The notes under the pieces: model-generated
What the model saw: only the letters and a program-made list of their open reading frames with translations
The model's database searches: none
Told to the model about the DNA's origin: nothing
Program-made: the position numbers and the translations under genes
NCBI RefSeq assembly: GCF_005952805.1
Contig: NZ_CP040709.1
Coordinates: forward strand, 3,596,001-3,660,000
Reading direction: 5' to 3'
Origin: Inhella inkyongensis
GTDB lineage: Bacteria > Pseudomonadota > Gammaproteobacteria > Burkholderiales > Burkholderiaceae_C
DNA length: 64,000 nucleotides
In this document: positions 34,347 to 43,719 of the stretch, one piece after another
Position numbering within the stretch: the first letter of the stretch is position 1
Layout: each line of letters starts with the position of its first letter

Positions 34347-35159
34347 ATGCCCGCCGCCCTCATCCACTCCCCCGCCGCCGGACCCGAAAAGGCCCAGATC
34401 CTGATCGTCCACGGCCTGGGCGAACACCAGGGCCGCTACGACGCCGTGGTGCGCGATCTGAATGCCTGGGGTTATGGCGCCTGGCGCTTTGACCTTTCCG
34501 GCCATGGCCAGGCCGGCGGTGCGCGCGGTGATGCCGCGCATTCACATGCCTTGCTGGAGCAGTGCGCCGTGCAGATCGACGCCGTACGCACGCACTGCCC
34601 CGGCCAGCCTCTGGTGCTGCTGGGCCATAGCCTGGGCGGCTTGATCGCCAGCCGCACCGTGGCCGGCGCTCTGCGCGGCGAGGCCTTTGGCCGGCAACCC
34701 GACTTTCTGGTGCTCAGCTCGCCCGCGCTGGACCCTGGCATGAATGGCGGCCAGAAGGCCTTGCTGGCGGTCGCGCGCCGCTTCTTTCCGCATCTGGCTG
34801 TCAGCAACGGGCTCAAGCCCGAGTGGGTCAGTCGCGACCCTGCCGTGGTGCAGGCCTATGTGGCCGACCCGTTGGTGCACGATCGTGTGACCGCCACCGT
34901 GGCCGCGATGGTGGCCGACGGCGGCGCGGAGGTGATTGCCGACGCCGGTCGCTGGGTCGTGCCCACCTTGCTGCTCTGGGCCGGTGCAGATCGCTGTGTC
35001 TCGCCCGGAGGCAGCGCCGCATTCGCCGCTGCGGCTTCGCCTGCCGTGGTGCAGCGGCAGTGCTTCGCCGGCCTGGCCCACGAAATCTTCAACGAACCCG
35101 AGCGCGACCAGGTGCTGGCCGTGCTGCGTGCCGCGCTCGATGCGCGCTTTGCCGGATGA
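34347..35159 (+). CDS. Alpha/beta hydrolase, monoacylglycerol lipase-like
   Basis: A 270-residue serine hydrolase: QILIVHGLGEHQGRYDAVVRDLNAWGYGAWRFDLSGHGQAGGARGD (HG oxyanion motif), nucleophile elbow VLLGHSLGGLIASRT, LLWAGADRCVSPGGS (Asp) and FAGLAHEIFNEPERDQVL (His). The pattern is that of the monoacylglycerol lipase/lysophospholipase group. An ATG at 34320 would add nine residues with no family support. Its stop overlaps the next gene's ATG (ATGA), so the M20 peptidase is co-translated. Confidence 0.88.
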   Translation: MPAALIHSPAAGPEKAQILIVHGLGEHQGRYDAVVRDLNAWGYGAWRFDLSGHGQAGGARGDAAHSHALLEQCAVQIDAVRTHCPGQPLVLLGHSLGGLIASRTVAGALRGEAFGRQPDFLVLSSPALDPGMNGGQKALLAVARRFFPHLAVSNGLKPEWVSRDPAVVQAYVADPLVHDRVTATVAAMVADGGAEVIADAGRWVVPTLLLWAGADRCVSPGGSAAFAAAASPAVVQRQCFAGLAHEIFNEPERDQVLAVLRAALDARFAG

Positions 35160-36625
35160 ACCCCATGACCCCGCCCACCCTGAACCCCGACACCCTGGCC
35201 CAGACCTGCAACCGCATTTGGGATGCCCACATCCTGCCCGCGCTGCACGACTACATCGCCATCCCGGCCAAGAGCCCGATGTTCGACACCGCCTGGGCCG
35301 ACAACGGCCACATCGAACGCGTGGTGCGCGATGCGGCGGCCTGGGTGGAGCGACAGGGCAATGTGCTGCACGGCCTGAAGCTGGAGGTGATTCGCGCCCC
35401 CGGCCGCACGCCCGTCATCCTGTTCGAGTTGCCCGCCACCAAGGCCGGCAGCACCGACACCGTGCTGCTCTACGGCCACTTGGACAAACAGCCCGAGTTC
35501 AGCGGTTGGCGCAACGACCTCGGCCCCTGGACGCCCAAGCTGCTGGACGGCAAGCTCTATGGCCGCGGAGGCGCCGATGACGGCTATGCCATCTACGCCA
35601 GCCTGACCGCACTCATCGCGCTGGACGAGCAAGGCATTGCGCGCCCGCGCTGCGTGGGCCTGATCGAGACCTGCGAAGAAAGCGGCAGCTTCGACCTGCC
35701 GCCTTATATCGAGTTGCTCAAGCCGCGCTTCGGCAATGTGAGCCTGGTGGTCTGCCTGGACAGCGGCGCCGGCGACTACGAGCAGCTCTGGCTGACGACC
35801 AGCCTTCGCGGCAACGTCACCGGCTCGCTCAAGGTGGAGGTGCTGGCCGAGGGCGTGCACAGCGGCGACGCCTCGGGCATCGTGCCATCAAGCTTCCGCA
35901 TCATGCGGCAGCTGCTGGACCGGCTGGAGGACGCCAAGACCGGCGCCCTGCTGCCCGAGGATTTCCATTGCCCGATCCCGGAGATCCGCGTGCAGCAGGC
36001 ACGTGAGACCGCCGCCGTGCTGGGCGATGCCGTCTACAAGCGCCTGCCCTGGGCCTGCGGGGCCGACGGCGGCGCCGTGCTGCCCATGAGCGAGGACCCG
36101 GCCCAGGTGCTGATCAACGGCACCTGGAAGCCCACGCTCTCGGTCACCGGCGTGGACGGCATGCCGCCCCTGGCCAATGCCGGCAATGTGCTGCGCCCCT
36201 ACACCTCGTTCAAGCTGAGCCTGCGCCTGCCCCCGCTGGTGGACGGCAATGCTGCCGCGCTCAAGCTGAAGGCGCTGCTGGAAGACAACGCGCCCTACAA
36301 CGCACGCGTCACCTTCGAGCCCGATGGCCGCATGGGGGCCTATGGCGCCACTGGCTGGAACACGCCCGATCTGCAGCCCTGGCTGCTGGGCGCGCTGGAC
36401 AGCGCCAGCCGCAGCCAGTTCGGCCGCCCGGTGGGCTTTGTGGGCCAGGGCGGCACCATCCCATTGATGAACTTGCTGCAGCAGGGCTTCCCGGCCGCGC
36501 AGATGATGGTCTGCGGCGTGCTGGGCCCCAAGAGCAATGCCCATGGCCCGAACGAATTCCTGCATGTGGACTACGCCAAGCGCCTGACGGCCACGGTCGC
36601 CCAGGTGATTGCCGCACATCCTTGA
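35156..36625 (+). CDS. M20-family metallopeptidase (dipeptidase-like)
   Basis: A 489-residue zinc peptidase of the M20 group. Metal site residues: TVLLYGHLDKQPEF (first His/Asp), LYGRGGADDGYAIYASLTALIAL, IETCEESGSFDLP (Glu base and metal Glu) and VVCLDSGAGDYEQLWLTTSLRGNVTG. The C-terminal catalytic His lies in GPKSNAHGPNEFLHVDY. The dimerisation domain is present (VLAEGVHSGDASGIVPSSFRIMRQLLDRLE). Length and motifs resemble the CNDP-type dipeptidases. It follows the hydrolase gene with a four-base overlap; the SDR gene follows it. Confidence 0.91.
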   Translation: MNPMTPPTLNPDTLAQTCNRIWDAHILPALHDYIAIPAKSPMFDTAWADNGHIERVVRDAAAWVERQGNVLHGLKLEVIRAPGRTPVILFELPATKAGSTDTVLLYGHLDKQPEFSGWRNDLGPWTPKLLDGKLYGRGGADDGYAIYASLTALIALDEQGIARPRCVGLIETCEESGSFDLPPYIELLKPRFGNVSLVVCLDSGAGDYEQLWLTTSLRGNVTGSLKVEVLAEGVHSGDASGIVPSSFRIMRQLLDRLEDAKTGALLPEDFHCPIPEIRVQQARETAAVLGDAVYKRLPWACGADGGAVLPMSEDPAQVLINGTWKPTLSVTGVDGMPPLANAGNVLRPYTSFKLSLRLPPLVDGNAAALKLKALLEDNAPYNARVTFEPDGRMGAYGATGWNTPDLQPWLLGALDSASRSQFGRPVGFVGQGGTIPLMNLLQQGFPAAQMMVCGVLGPKSNAHGPNEFLHVDYAKRLTATVAQVIAAHP

Positions 36626-36644
36626 CTTCAGTGAGGAGAGCCGC

Positions 36645-37379
36645 TTGAAGCTCTACATCGTCACCGGCGCCTCGCGCGGGCTGGGCGCCGCCCTGGTGCG
36701 GCAACTGCTGGGGCCGCAGCACCAGGTGCTGGGCATGGCCCGGCACCACAACCTAGCCCTGGCGCGAGCCGGCGAGGAATCCTGGACCGCCGATCTGGCT
36801 GATCCGCTGCCCGTGGCTCAGCGCCTGCAGCAGTGGCTTTCCGGCATGCACGCCGAGCGCTTTGACGAAGTGGTGCTGATCAACAACGCGGGCGTGGTGA
36901 CCGAGCCGGGCCCCATCACTGCGGTGCCGCTGGCGCAGTTGTCCGGCGCGCTGCGCGTCGGGCTGGAAGCGACCCTGCTGCTGTCGGCCGCTTTCTTGAA
37001 CGGCACGCGCAGCTGGCGGGCCGAGCGCAAGATCCTGAACATCTCGTCCGGCCTGGGTCGGCGCGCCATGGCCGCCGCCGCGCCCTATTGCGCGGCCAAG
37101 GCCGGCATGGACCATCTGAGCCGCGCCATGGCCCTGGACGAGGCGCAGCAGCCCCGCCCCGCGCGCATCGTCTCGCTGGCGCCCGGCATCATCGACACCG
37201 ATATGCAGGTGCAACTGCGCGGCGCCGACCCGGCCCAGTTTCCAGACCAGCCGCGCTTTGCCGCTTTCAAGGCCGAGGGTGCGCTGGACAGCCCCGAAGA
37301 CGCGGCCGCCAAGGTGCTGCGCTTCCTCAACCGACCCGACTTCGGCGCTGAAGCCGTGGCGGACGTGCGCGAGGCCTGA
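36645..37379 (+). CDS. Short-chain dehydrogenase/reductase
   Basis: A 244-residue SDR with the cofactor motif TGASRGLGAAL at the N-terminus, NNAG (VLINNAGVVTEPG), the catalytic serine in ILNISSGLGRRAM, and the YxxxK motif PYCAAKAGMDHLSRA. The start was set at a TTG (36645) because GAGGAG lies seven bases upstream and the product then begins LKLYIVTGASRGLG, as in sepiapterin/benzil-reductase-like SDRs. An ATG at 36609 overlaps the peptidase end and is less likely. The substrate is unknown. Confidence 0.87.
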   Translation: MKLYIVTGASRGLGAALVRQLLGPQHQVLGMARHHNLALARAGEESWTADLADPLPVAQRLQQWLSGMHAERFDEVVLINNAGVVTEPGPITAVPLAQLSGALRVGLEATLLLSAAFLNGTRSWRAERKILNISSGLGRRAMAAAAPYCAAKAGMDHLSRAMALDEAQQPRPARIVSLAPGIIDTDMQVQLRGADPAQFPDQPRFAAFKAEGALDSPEDAAAKVLRFLNRPDFGAEAVADVREA

Positions 37380-38417
37380 TCAGCGCAGCGTGAAGCCGTC
37401 GCTGGTCAGGCCCGGTCGCAGGGCCTCCAGCAGCGGCACCAGGGGCTTGAGTTCGCGATAGCGCAGCGCCGTTTTGGTGGCATAGGCCAGGAAACGCGGC
37501 AGGTCCTCGGCGTAATGCGTCTTGCCATCGCGGTGCTTGAGGCGGCAGAAGATGCCCAGTACCTTCAAATGGCGCTGCAGCGCGGTCCACTCGATGGCGC
37601 GCCAGCACTCACCGAAGTCACCGTCCCACACCACCCCGGCCTTGCGCGCCTGCTCCCAGTAGCGCACGGCCCAGTCCAGCTCCTGCTCCTCTTCCCAGCT
37701 GTGAAAGGCGTCGCGCAGCAGCGAGGCGATGTCATAGCCCGCCGGGCCGCACACCGCGTCCTGGAAGTCCAACACGCCGGGTTGCCCGCTCACCAGGGGC
37801 AGCATCAGATTGCGCTGCATGTAGTCGCGGTGCACCAGCACCTGGGGCTGGGCGGCAAACACCGGCACCAGTGCGGCGCACACGCCGTCCCAGGCGCGTG
37901 TCTGGGCGGCGTCCCATTGCTGACCGAACTCACGCTGCACGCACCAGTCAGGGAAGAGCTGCAACTCGCGCCGGATCAGCGCCTCGTCATAGGCCGGCAG
38001 GCCCTGCGCGGCCCCTTGCGCCTGCATCTGCACCAGGCTGCTCACCGCCGCGCGCATCAGGGTGTCGCAGTGGGTCGCATCGGCTGTCTGCAGCGTGCGC
38101 AGATAAGTCTCTTGCCCGAGATCGGTGAGCAGCAAAAAGCCCCGGGTCAGATCCTGCGCCAAGCAATGCGGCGCCCGCAGGCCGGCCTGCAGCAGACGGG
38201 CCTGGACATCCAGGAAGGGGCGCAGATCGTTGTGCGCCGGCGGCGCGTCCATCACGATGAACGAACCCTGTGCGCTCGAAGCGCGCCAATAGCGGCGCGG
38301 GCTAGCGTCGGCAGCCGCGATATGCAAGCTGGCCAAGTCCAGGCCTTGCGGCAGGCCGGCGGCCCAGGCACGCAGTTCGGTCTCGCGCGCAGGCGCAAAC
38401 CAGTCATTGGGGGTCAT
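37380..38417 (-). CDS. amgK: Sugar kinase of the AmgK family (N-acetylmuramate/N-acetylglucosamine kinase)
   Basis: A 345-residue phosphotransferase of the aminoglycoside-kinase fold: SPRRYWRASSAQGSFIVMDAPPAHNDLRPFLDVQARLLQAGLRAPHCLAQDLTRGFLLLTDLGQETYL, catalytic VLVHRDYMQRNLML (HxDxxxxN) and metal VLDFQDAVCGPAGYDIASLL. In Pseudomonas, AmgK and MurU recycle cell-wall sugars and lie next to lptD, as this gene does. No MurU nucleotidyltransferase is adjacent here. Start: ATG 38417, divergent from lptD across 111 bases. Confidence 0.9.
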   Translation of the reverse strand: MTPNDWFAPARETELRAWAAGLPQGLDLASLHIAAADASPRRYWRASSAQGSFIVMDAPPAHNDLRPFLDVQARLLQAGLRAPHCLAQDLTRGFLLLTDLGQETYLRTLQTADATHCDTLMRAAVSSLVQMQAQGAAQGLPAYDEALIRRELQLFPDWCVQREFGQQWDAAQTRAWDGVCAALVPVFAAQPQVLVHRDYMQRNLMLPLVSGQPGVLDFQDAVCGPAGYDIASLLRDAFHSWEEEQELDWAVRYWEQARKAGVVWDGDFGECWRAIEWTALQRHLKVLGIFCRLKHRDGKTHYAEDLPRFLAYATKTALRYRELKPLVPLLEALRPGLTSDGFTLR

Positions 38418-38528
38418 AGGGAAGGATTGCGGGCGGCGCGAGCGGCCACCCTGAGGCACTGGAGATAATCAATTCTAGAAACCCGTCCCACCTCCCTCGC
38501 GCGCGCACCTTCCGCGCCCCGGAACACT

Positions 38529-40889
38529 GTGCTGCGTCGCCCTCCTTTTGCCCCCTCCCTGCTGATTTGCGCCCTGCTGGCCGCGGCCGCCCAGGCGCAG
38601 ACCCTGCGCAGCATCAAGACCCTGAGCCCGCGCGGCGAAGGCCAGACCGCCCTGGTGTTGCGCGCCGAGCGTGTGGAGCTGCAGCTGCGGCAGAACCTGG
38701 TGGCCGAGGGCGATGTGGAGCTGCGCCGCGGCGATACCCTGCTGCGTGCGCCCTCGCTGAGCTACGACCAGCTGCACGACGAGGTGCAGGCGGCCGGCCC
38801 GGTGCGCCTGGAGCATCTGGGCAACCAGGCCACCGGCCACTCGCTAAGGCTGCAGCTCGACGCCTTTGTCGGTGAACTGTTGGACCCGAGCTACCGCATT
38901 GCCCAAACCGGCGGCAGCGGCAAGGCCGAGCGCCTGGACTTCATGGGCGACAAGCGCATCAAGGCCCAGGAAGCCAGTTATTCGAGCTGCCCCCGTGAGG
39001 GCGACGCCCGCCCCGACTGGGAGCTGCGCACCCGCAGCCTGGACCTGGACCTGGCGCGCAACGAGGGCGTGGCCGACGGCGCGGTACTGCACTTCCTGGG
39101 CACGCCCATCCTGGCTGCACCGCGCATGTCGTTCCCGCTGGGCGATCAGCGCAAGTCCGGCTGGCTGCCGCCGCATGTGGGCGCAGACAGCCGCAGCGGC
39201 TTCGAGTGGGCACAGCCCTATTACTTCGATCTGGCCCCGAATCGCGACGCCACGCTCACGCCCTTCCTGATGACAAAGCGCGGCTTCGGCGCGGATGGCG
39301 AGTTCCGCTGGCTGACCCGGCATTGGGGCGGTGAGCTCAATGCCAGCCTACTGCCCAATGACCGTGTGCACGGCGACAGCCGCTGGGCCAGCCACCTGAC
39401 CCTGCGCGGCGAACCCTGGCAGGCCATGAAGCTGCGCGCCGATCTGGAGTCGGTCAGCGACCACGATTACTGGAAGGATCTGCGCCGCCGCATCAGCAGC
39501 CAGACACCGCGCCTGCTGGCCAGGGACGTGCAGGCAGAGCGTGAGTTCAATTGGTTGGGGGCGCACTGGCTGGCCTACGGCCGGGTACAGAACTGGCAGG
39601 TGCTGCAGTCTGCGACCTCAAGCGATCAAATCCAGGAGTCGCCCTACCAGCGTGAGCCGCAACTGGGCCTGCGACTGCGCAGCGATGCAGATCTCGGGCT
39701 GCTCTCCGGCTTCCTCCCCTCGCGCCGCAAGCCCCGCCTGGAGGGTGCACTGGAGCTGGAATACAACCGCTTCACCCTGCCGCGCGCCGCCCTGCCCGGC
39801 CATTTGCGCAGCCAATTCCAATTTCGCGACCAATTGAGCGGTGGGGAGCGCGTGCACGCGCTGGGCGAGTTGAGCCTGCCGGTGGGCGACAACGCTTGGT
39901 GGGTCACGCCGCGCCTGCGCGCCAACGCAGCGCACTACCGCCTCAACCAGCCGCTGAGCGACGGCCGCGTGCGTGCCCAGCGCCTAGTGCCCAGCTTCTC
40001 GGTCGACAGCGGCGCGGTTTTTGAACGCGACACCCTGCTCTTTGGCCGCCCCATGCTGCAAAGCCTGGAGCCCCGCCTGCTCTATGTGCACACGCCCTAT
40101 CGGGCACAAGATCACCTGCCGAACTTTGACGCCAGGGTGCGCGACTTCAACGCGGACTCGATCTACGCCGAAGGCGAGTACACCGGCATCGATCGCGTGG
40201 CCGATGCACAGCAACTCAGCTTTGGAGCCGTCAGCCGCTGGCTGGACCCGCAGGACGGCGACGAACGCCTGCGTGTGGGTCTGGTGCAGCGCTACCAGTT
40301 CCGCCCCCAGCGCGTCAGCGCCGTCCCGGGCAGCGAGAGCAGCACCGTCCCAGGCAGCGAGAGCCGGCGCCTCTCCGACCTCTTGCTGACCGCAGCCGCC
40401 CACCTCAGCACCCCCTGGTGGGCCGACGCCGCCCTTAGGTACGACCCCGAGCAAAGACATAGCGTGCGTACGGTGCTGCGCGCACGCTACCAGCCCGGCC
40501 CCTTCCGCACCGTCAGCCTGGCCTACCGCTTGGCGCGCAATCAGAGCGAACAGCTCGATCTGGCCTGGCAGTGGCCACTTTGGGGCAAGAGCTCGGGCAG
40601 CGGCGGAAGCAACAGTTGCCAGGGCCGCTGGTACGGCGCCGGACGCGTGCAGTACAGCCTGCGCGAGAGCCGCGTCACCGATTCCCTGGTAGGTCTGGAG
40701 TACGACGCCGGATGCTGGGTGCTGCGCATGGGCGTCGAGCGCCTCTCCACCGGCCTGACCGAGGCCAACACCCGATTGATGTTGCAACTTGAGCTGGTGG
40801 GACTGTCCAGGCTGGGCTCCAACGCACTGAAAGTCCTGAGGGACAATGTGCCTGGTTACCGCCCCCTGGCCAGCGACTCCGGCCCCTGA
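38529..40889 (+). CDS. lptD: LPS-assembly outer-membrane protein LptD
   Basis: Outer-membrane translocon that, with LptE, inserts lipopolysaccharide into the outer leaflet. The 786-residue protein starts at a GTG (38529) with a signal peptide ending AAAQAQ. The N-terminal OstA-like region (VLRAERVELQLRQNLVAEGDVELRRGDTLL) is followed by the beta-barrel (for example YDAGCWVLRMGVERL near the end). Cysteines occur at SSCPREGD, NSCQGRW and AGCW. The N-terminal Cys of the E. coli disulphide set (C31) is missing, and the C724-C725 pair is one Cys here. A short tandem repeat (VPGSES twice) lies at 40323-40364. lptE is about 12 kb away in the same window. Confidence 0.93.
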   Translation: MLRRPPFAPSLLICALLAAAAQAQTLRSIKTLSPRGEGQTALVLRAERVELQLRQNLVAEGDVELRRGDTLLRAPSLSYDQLHDEVQAAGPVRLEHLGNQATGHSLRLQLDAFVGELLDPSYRIAQTGGSGKAERLDFMGDKRIKAQEASYSSCPREGDARPDWELRTRSLDLDLARNEGVADGAVLHFLGTPILAAPRMSFPLGDQRKSGWLPPHVGADSRSGFEWAQPYYFDLAPNRDATLTPFLMTKRGFGADGEFRWLTRHWGGELNASLLPNDRVHGDSRWASHLTLRGEPWQAMKLRADLESVSDHDYWKDLRRRISSQTPRLLARDVQAEREFNWLGAHWLAYGRVQNWQVLQSATSSDQIQESPYQREPQLGLRLRSDADLGLLSGFLPSRRKPRLEGALELEYNRFTLPRAALPGHLRSQFQFRDQLSGGERVHALGELSLPVGDNAWWVTPRLRANAAHYRLNQPLSDGRVRAQRLVPSFSVDSGAVFERDTLLFGRPMLQSLEPRLLYVHTPYRAQDHLPNFDARVRDFNADSIYAEGEYTGIDRVADAQQLSFGAVSRWLDPQDGDERLRVGLVQRYQFRPQRVSAVPGSESSTVPGSESRRLSDLLLTAAAHLSTPWWADAALRYDPEQRHSVRTVLRARYQPGPFRTVSLAYRLARNQSEQLDLAWQWPLWGKSSGSGGSNSCQGRWYGAGRVQYSLRESRVTDSLVGLEYDAGCWVLRMGVERLSTGLTEANTRLMLQLELVGLSRLGSNALKVLRDNVPGYRPLASDSGP
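40323..40364 (+). repeat. lptD: 18-bp coding repeat in lptD, period 24 bp
   Basis: GTCCCGGGCAGCGAGAGC at 40323-40340 is repeated with one change at 40347-40364, encoding VPGSES twice with ST between. It lies in a loop of the predicted barrel and may vary in copy number between strains. Confidence 0.8.
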
Positions 40890-40896
40890 CTCCCCC

Positions 40897-42282
40897 ATGA
40901 CCGAGTTTTCTTTGCGCGCCCTCGTGGTCGCGATGACGCTGGCCCTTTCGGCCGGCGCCCAGGCCCAACCCGCCAATGCCAAACCCGCGCTGGACAGCCG
41001 CGCCGGCCCCACGCCCGCAGCGGCGGCAGCGGAGGACGCGGCCGCCCGCGCGCGACGCCAGCCCGGCGACCACATCGCGGTGGTGGTGAACCAGGATGTG
41101 GTGACCGCCGGCGAGATTGCCGTGCGCGCCGAGCAGGCACGCCAGGAGGCCGCGCGCCGCAATGAATCGCCGCCTGACATCGCCAGCGCCAAGGAGCAGG
41201 CCCAGGAGGCGCTGATCGAAGACCGCGTGCTGGTCACCTATGCGCGCGAGTCAGGCGCGCGGGTCGATGAGGGCGAGCTGGATCGGGTGGTCGGCAATGT
41301 GGCGGCACAGAACCGCATGACCCTGGATCAGCTGAAGGAACGACTGAAGGCCGACGGCGTCGACTTCAAGCGCTTCCGCGAGAACCTGCGCGACCAGATG
41401 CTGATCGAACGCGTGCGCGAGCGCGAAGTGACTGGCCGCATCCGCGTCACCGACGGCGAGATCGAGCGCCATATGGCCGACCAGGAGGCCGCGCGCACCC
41501 ATAACGCGCCGGTCAATCTGGCTCAGATCCTGATTACCGTGCCGGCCGGCGCGACCAGCGAAGAGCGTGAACTGCGCCGCCAACGTGCCGAGGCCGCCCT
41601 GGCCCGTGTGCGCGCAGGCGAAGATTTTCTGAAGGTGGCGCGCGAGGTCAGCGAAGACGCCAATCGCGCCCAAGGCGGCGTGATTGGTATGCGCCCGGCC
41701 GACCGCCTGCCCGATGTGTTCGCGCAGTCCATCCAAGGCCTGGCAGCCGGCCAATGGACGCCCGCGCTGGTGATCTCGGAGGCGGGCTACCACCTGCTGA
41801 AGGTGATCGATCGCCAAGCCCCAGCGCCGGCCAACCTGATTACCGAGACCCGCGCCCGCCACATCCTGCTGCGCGCGTCCGAGCAGCTGAACCCCGAGAC
41901 GGCTGCGGCCCGACTGCTGGAGTTCAAGCGCGCCGTCGAGTCCGGCCAGGCCAAATTCGAAGACCTAGCCCGCCAGCACTCGGAAGACGGCAGCGCCCCC
42001 CAGGGTGGCGACCTGGGCTGGGCGGCACCGGGCATGTTCGTGCCCGAGTTTGACGAAGCCATGGGCAAGCTGGCCCCGGGCGCCGTGTCCGGCCCCGTGG
42101 CCTCGCGCTTTGGCTTCCACCTGATCCAGGTGCTGGAGCGTCGCACCAAAGAAGTCGAGCCCAAAGCTTTGCGCGAGCAGGCTCGCGGCCAGATCCGTGA
42201 ACGCAAGTTCGAAGAGGCGTACCGCGAGTGGGTCAAGGACCTGCGTGCCCGCGCCTTCATCGAGGTGCGTGACAACGGATGA
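40897..42282 (+). CDS. surA: Periplasmic chaperone/peptidyl-prolyl isomerase SurA
   Basis: Chaperone that escorts outer-membrane proteins such as LptD. The 461-residue product (ATG 40897) has a signal peptide ([19 protein letters not shown]), a SurA N-terminal helical domain ([31 protein letters not shown] ... [17 protein letters not shown]) and two parvulin domains ([14 protein letters not shown] ... YHLLKVID and [14 protein letters not shown] ... [15 protein letters not shown]). An Ala-rich linker after the signal peptide is specific to this copy. It is seven bases downstream of lptD and overlaps rsmA by four. Confidence 0.95.
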   Translation: MTEFSLRALVVAMTLALSAGAQAQPANAKPALDSRAGPTPAAAAAEDAAARARRQPGDHIAVVVNQDVVTAGEIAVRAEQARQEAARRNESPPDIASAKEQAQEALIEDRVLVTYARESGARVDEGELDRVVGNVAAQNRMTLDQLKERLKADGVDFKRFRENLRDQMLIERVREREVTGRIRVTDGEIERHMADQEAARTHNAPVNLAQILITVPAGATSEERELRRQRAEAALARVRAGEDFLKVAREVSEDANRAQGGVIGMRPADRLPDVFAQSIQGLAAGQWTPALVISEAGYHLLKVIDRQAPAPANLITETRARHILLRASEQLNPETAAARLLEFKRAVESGQAKFEDLARQHSEDGSAPQGGDLGWAAPGMFVPEFDEAMGKLAPGAVSGPVASRFGFHLIQVLERRTKEVEPKALREQARGQIRERKFEEAYREWVKDLRARAFIEVRDNG

Positions 42283-43037
42283 GCGCACCCCATCAAGCGC
42301 GAAAGCGGTTCGGTCAGAACTTCCTGACCGATGGCGGGGTGATCGATTCGATCGTCCGCGCCATCGATCCGCGCCCAGGCGAGGCCATGGTCGAGATCGG
42401 CCCCGGTCTGGCCGCCATGACCCAGCCCCTGGTCGAACGCCTGGGGCATCTGACCGTCATCGAGCTGGACCGCGACCTGGCTGCGCGGCTGCGCAAGCAT
42501 CCGCAGCTCACCGTGATCGAGAGCGATGTGCTGAAGGTGGACTTCGCCAGCCAGCTGCCCACGCCGCTGCGCGTGGTGGGCAATCTGCCCTACAACATCT
42601 CGTCGCCCATCCTCTTCCACCTGCTGCCCTTCGCCGACCGCGTGGTGGACCAGCACTTCATGCTGCAAAAGGAAGTGGTGGACCGCATGGCCGCCGGCCC
42701 TGGCACCAAGGACTATGGGCGTCTGACGGTGATGCTTCAGTGGCGCTACGACATCGAAGCCCTGTTTGATGTGCCACCCGAGTCCTTCGACCCGCCCCCG
42801 CGCGTGATGTCCGCCATCGTGCGGATGACGCCCTGGACCAAGCCGGCCGCACTGGATCCCGCACTGCTGGAAGAACTGGTGGCCTCGGCCTTTTCACAGC
42901 GCCGCAAGCTTCTGCGCCACAGCCTGGGCCGCTGGCTGGAAGCCCGCCAATTCGACGGCACGTTTGACTTGCAGCGACGCGCCGAAGAGGTGCCGGTGGC
43001 GGAGTTCATCGCGCTGGCCCAGGCGCTGCAGAAATAG
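42279..43037 (+). CDS. rsmA: 16S rRNA dimethyladenosine transferase
   Basis: KsgA/RsmA makes m6,6A at A1518 and A1519 of 16S rRNA. The 252-residue protein has [19 protein letters not shown] at the start, the SAM motif [36 protein letters not shown] (catalytic NLPY) and the C-terminal [17 protein letters not shown]. The ATG overlaps the surA stop (ATGA). pdxA, which often lies between surA and rsmA in Gammaproteobacteria, is absent. An intrinsic terminator follows. Confidence 0.97.
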   Translation: MSAPHQARKRFGQNFLTDGGVIDSIVRAIDPRPGEAMVEIGPGLAAMTQPLVERLGHLTVIELDRDLAARLRKHPQLTVIESDVLKVDFASQLPTPLRVVGNLPYNISSPILFHLLPFADRVVDQHFMLQKEVVDRMAAGPGTKDYGRLTVMLQWRYDIEALFDVPPESFDPPPRVMSAIVRMTPWTKPAALDPALLEELVASAFSQRRKLLRHSLGRWLEARQFDGTFDLQRRAEEVPVAEFIALAQALQK

Positions 43038-43039
43038 AT

Positions 43040-43063
43040 AAGGCGCCCGCAGGCGCCTTTTCA
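43040..43063 (+). terminator. Intrinsic terminator after rsmA
   Basis: AAGGCGCC-CGCA-GGCGCCTT stem (43040-43047 and 43052-43059) followed by TTTTC, directly after the rsmA stop. It ends the lptD-surA-rsmA unit. The convergent barstar-like gene ends at 43084. Confidence 0.9.
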
Positions 43064-43083
43064 TTTGCTGAGACCGAGGTCGA

Positions 43084-43653
43084 TCAGGCCGCGTTGAGCC
43101 AGGCCGAAGTGTCGAAGGCCGAGCACATCAGCGGCATGTTCATGCCAAAGTTGGGGTTGCCGCCCGCCTTGTTGGCCGCGCTCTTGGGCAGCGGCTTTTC
43201 AATTTGGGGCGCCGGCTCCAGGCTGCGCGATTCCCAGATGCCCGCCTCTTGGGCCGGGTACTGGCAAGAGTAGAAGCAGCGGAACTGGATGCGGCGGTCG
43301 GCCCAGTAGTCGGCCGTCTCACGGAATACGTCGAGCAATTGCTCGCGCGACTCGCGGTCGAACTTGGCGTTGTCGGGCAACTGCTCCAGCACCACCACAA
43401 AACCGGGCTGCGGGCCCGACTTGTGGACCAAGTCGGTCATGCAGTCATAGAGCGCGTCCAGGTTCTTGCCGAAATGCTCGGGGAACAGGAAGGCAGCGGC
43501 GATGCGCTCCAACACATCTTGCTTGGAGTTGGCCTCCGACAGATGCGCGTACAGGAAATGCTGGCCGGCTTCACTCGCCGCCTGCTGCAAGTCCTCCACA
43601 CGGTAGGCTCGGATGGCCTGCACCACATTGGGGCGGATGGTCTGCAACAACAT
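43084..43653 (-). CDS. Barstar-like RNase inhibitor protein
   Basis: A 189-residue cytosolic protein with a barstar-type core: QAIRAYRVEDLQQAASEAGQHFLYAHLSEANSKQDVLERIAAAFLFPEHFGKNLDALYDCMTDL, then FVVVLEQLPDNAKFDRESREQLLDVFRETADYWADRRIQFRCFYSCQ. The FGKNLDALYDCMTDL segment is the characteristic inhibitor helix. The last 50 residues are an extra low-complexity tail. The start at 43653 has GAGGA seven bases upstream. It lies directly downstream of a secreted RNase on the same strand, the classic enzyme-inhibitor arrangement. Confidence 0.9.
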   Translation of the reverse strand: MLLQTIRPNVVQAIRAYRVEDLQQAASEAGQHFLYAHLSEANSKQDVLERIAAAFLFPEHFGKNLDALYDCMTDLVHKSGPQPGFVVVLEQLPDNAKFDRESREQLLDVFRETADYWADRRIQFRCFYSCQYPAQEAGIWESRSLEPAPQIEKPLPKSAANKAGGNPNFGMNMPLMCSAFDTSAWLNAA

Positions 43654-43719
43654 GCTCAAATCCTCGGACAAATCGACAAAGAACGGGGTGGGATCGCTTC
43701 CAACGCCAAGCCGCGGTAC

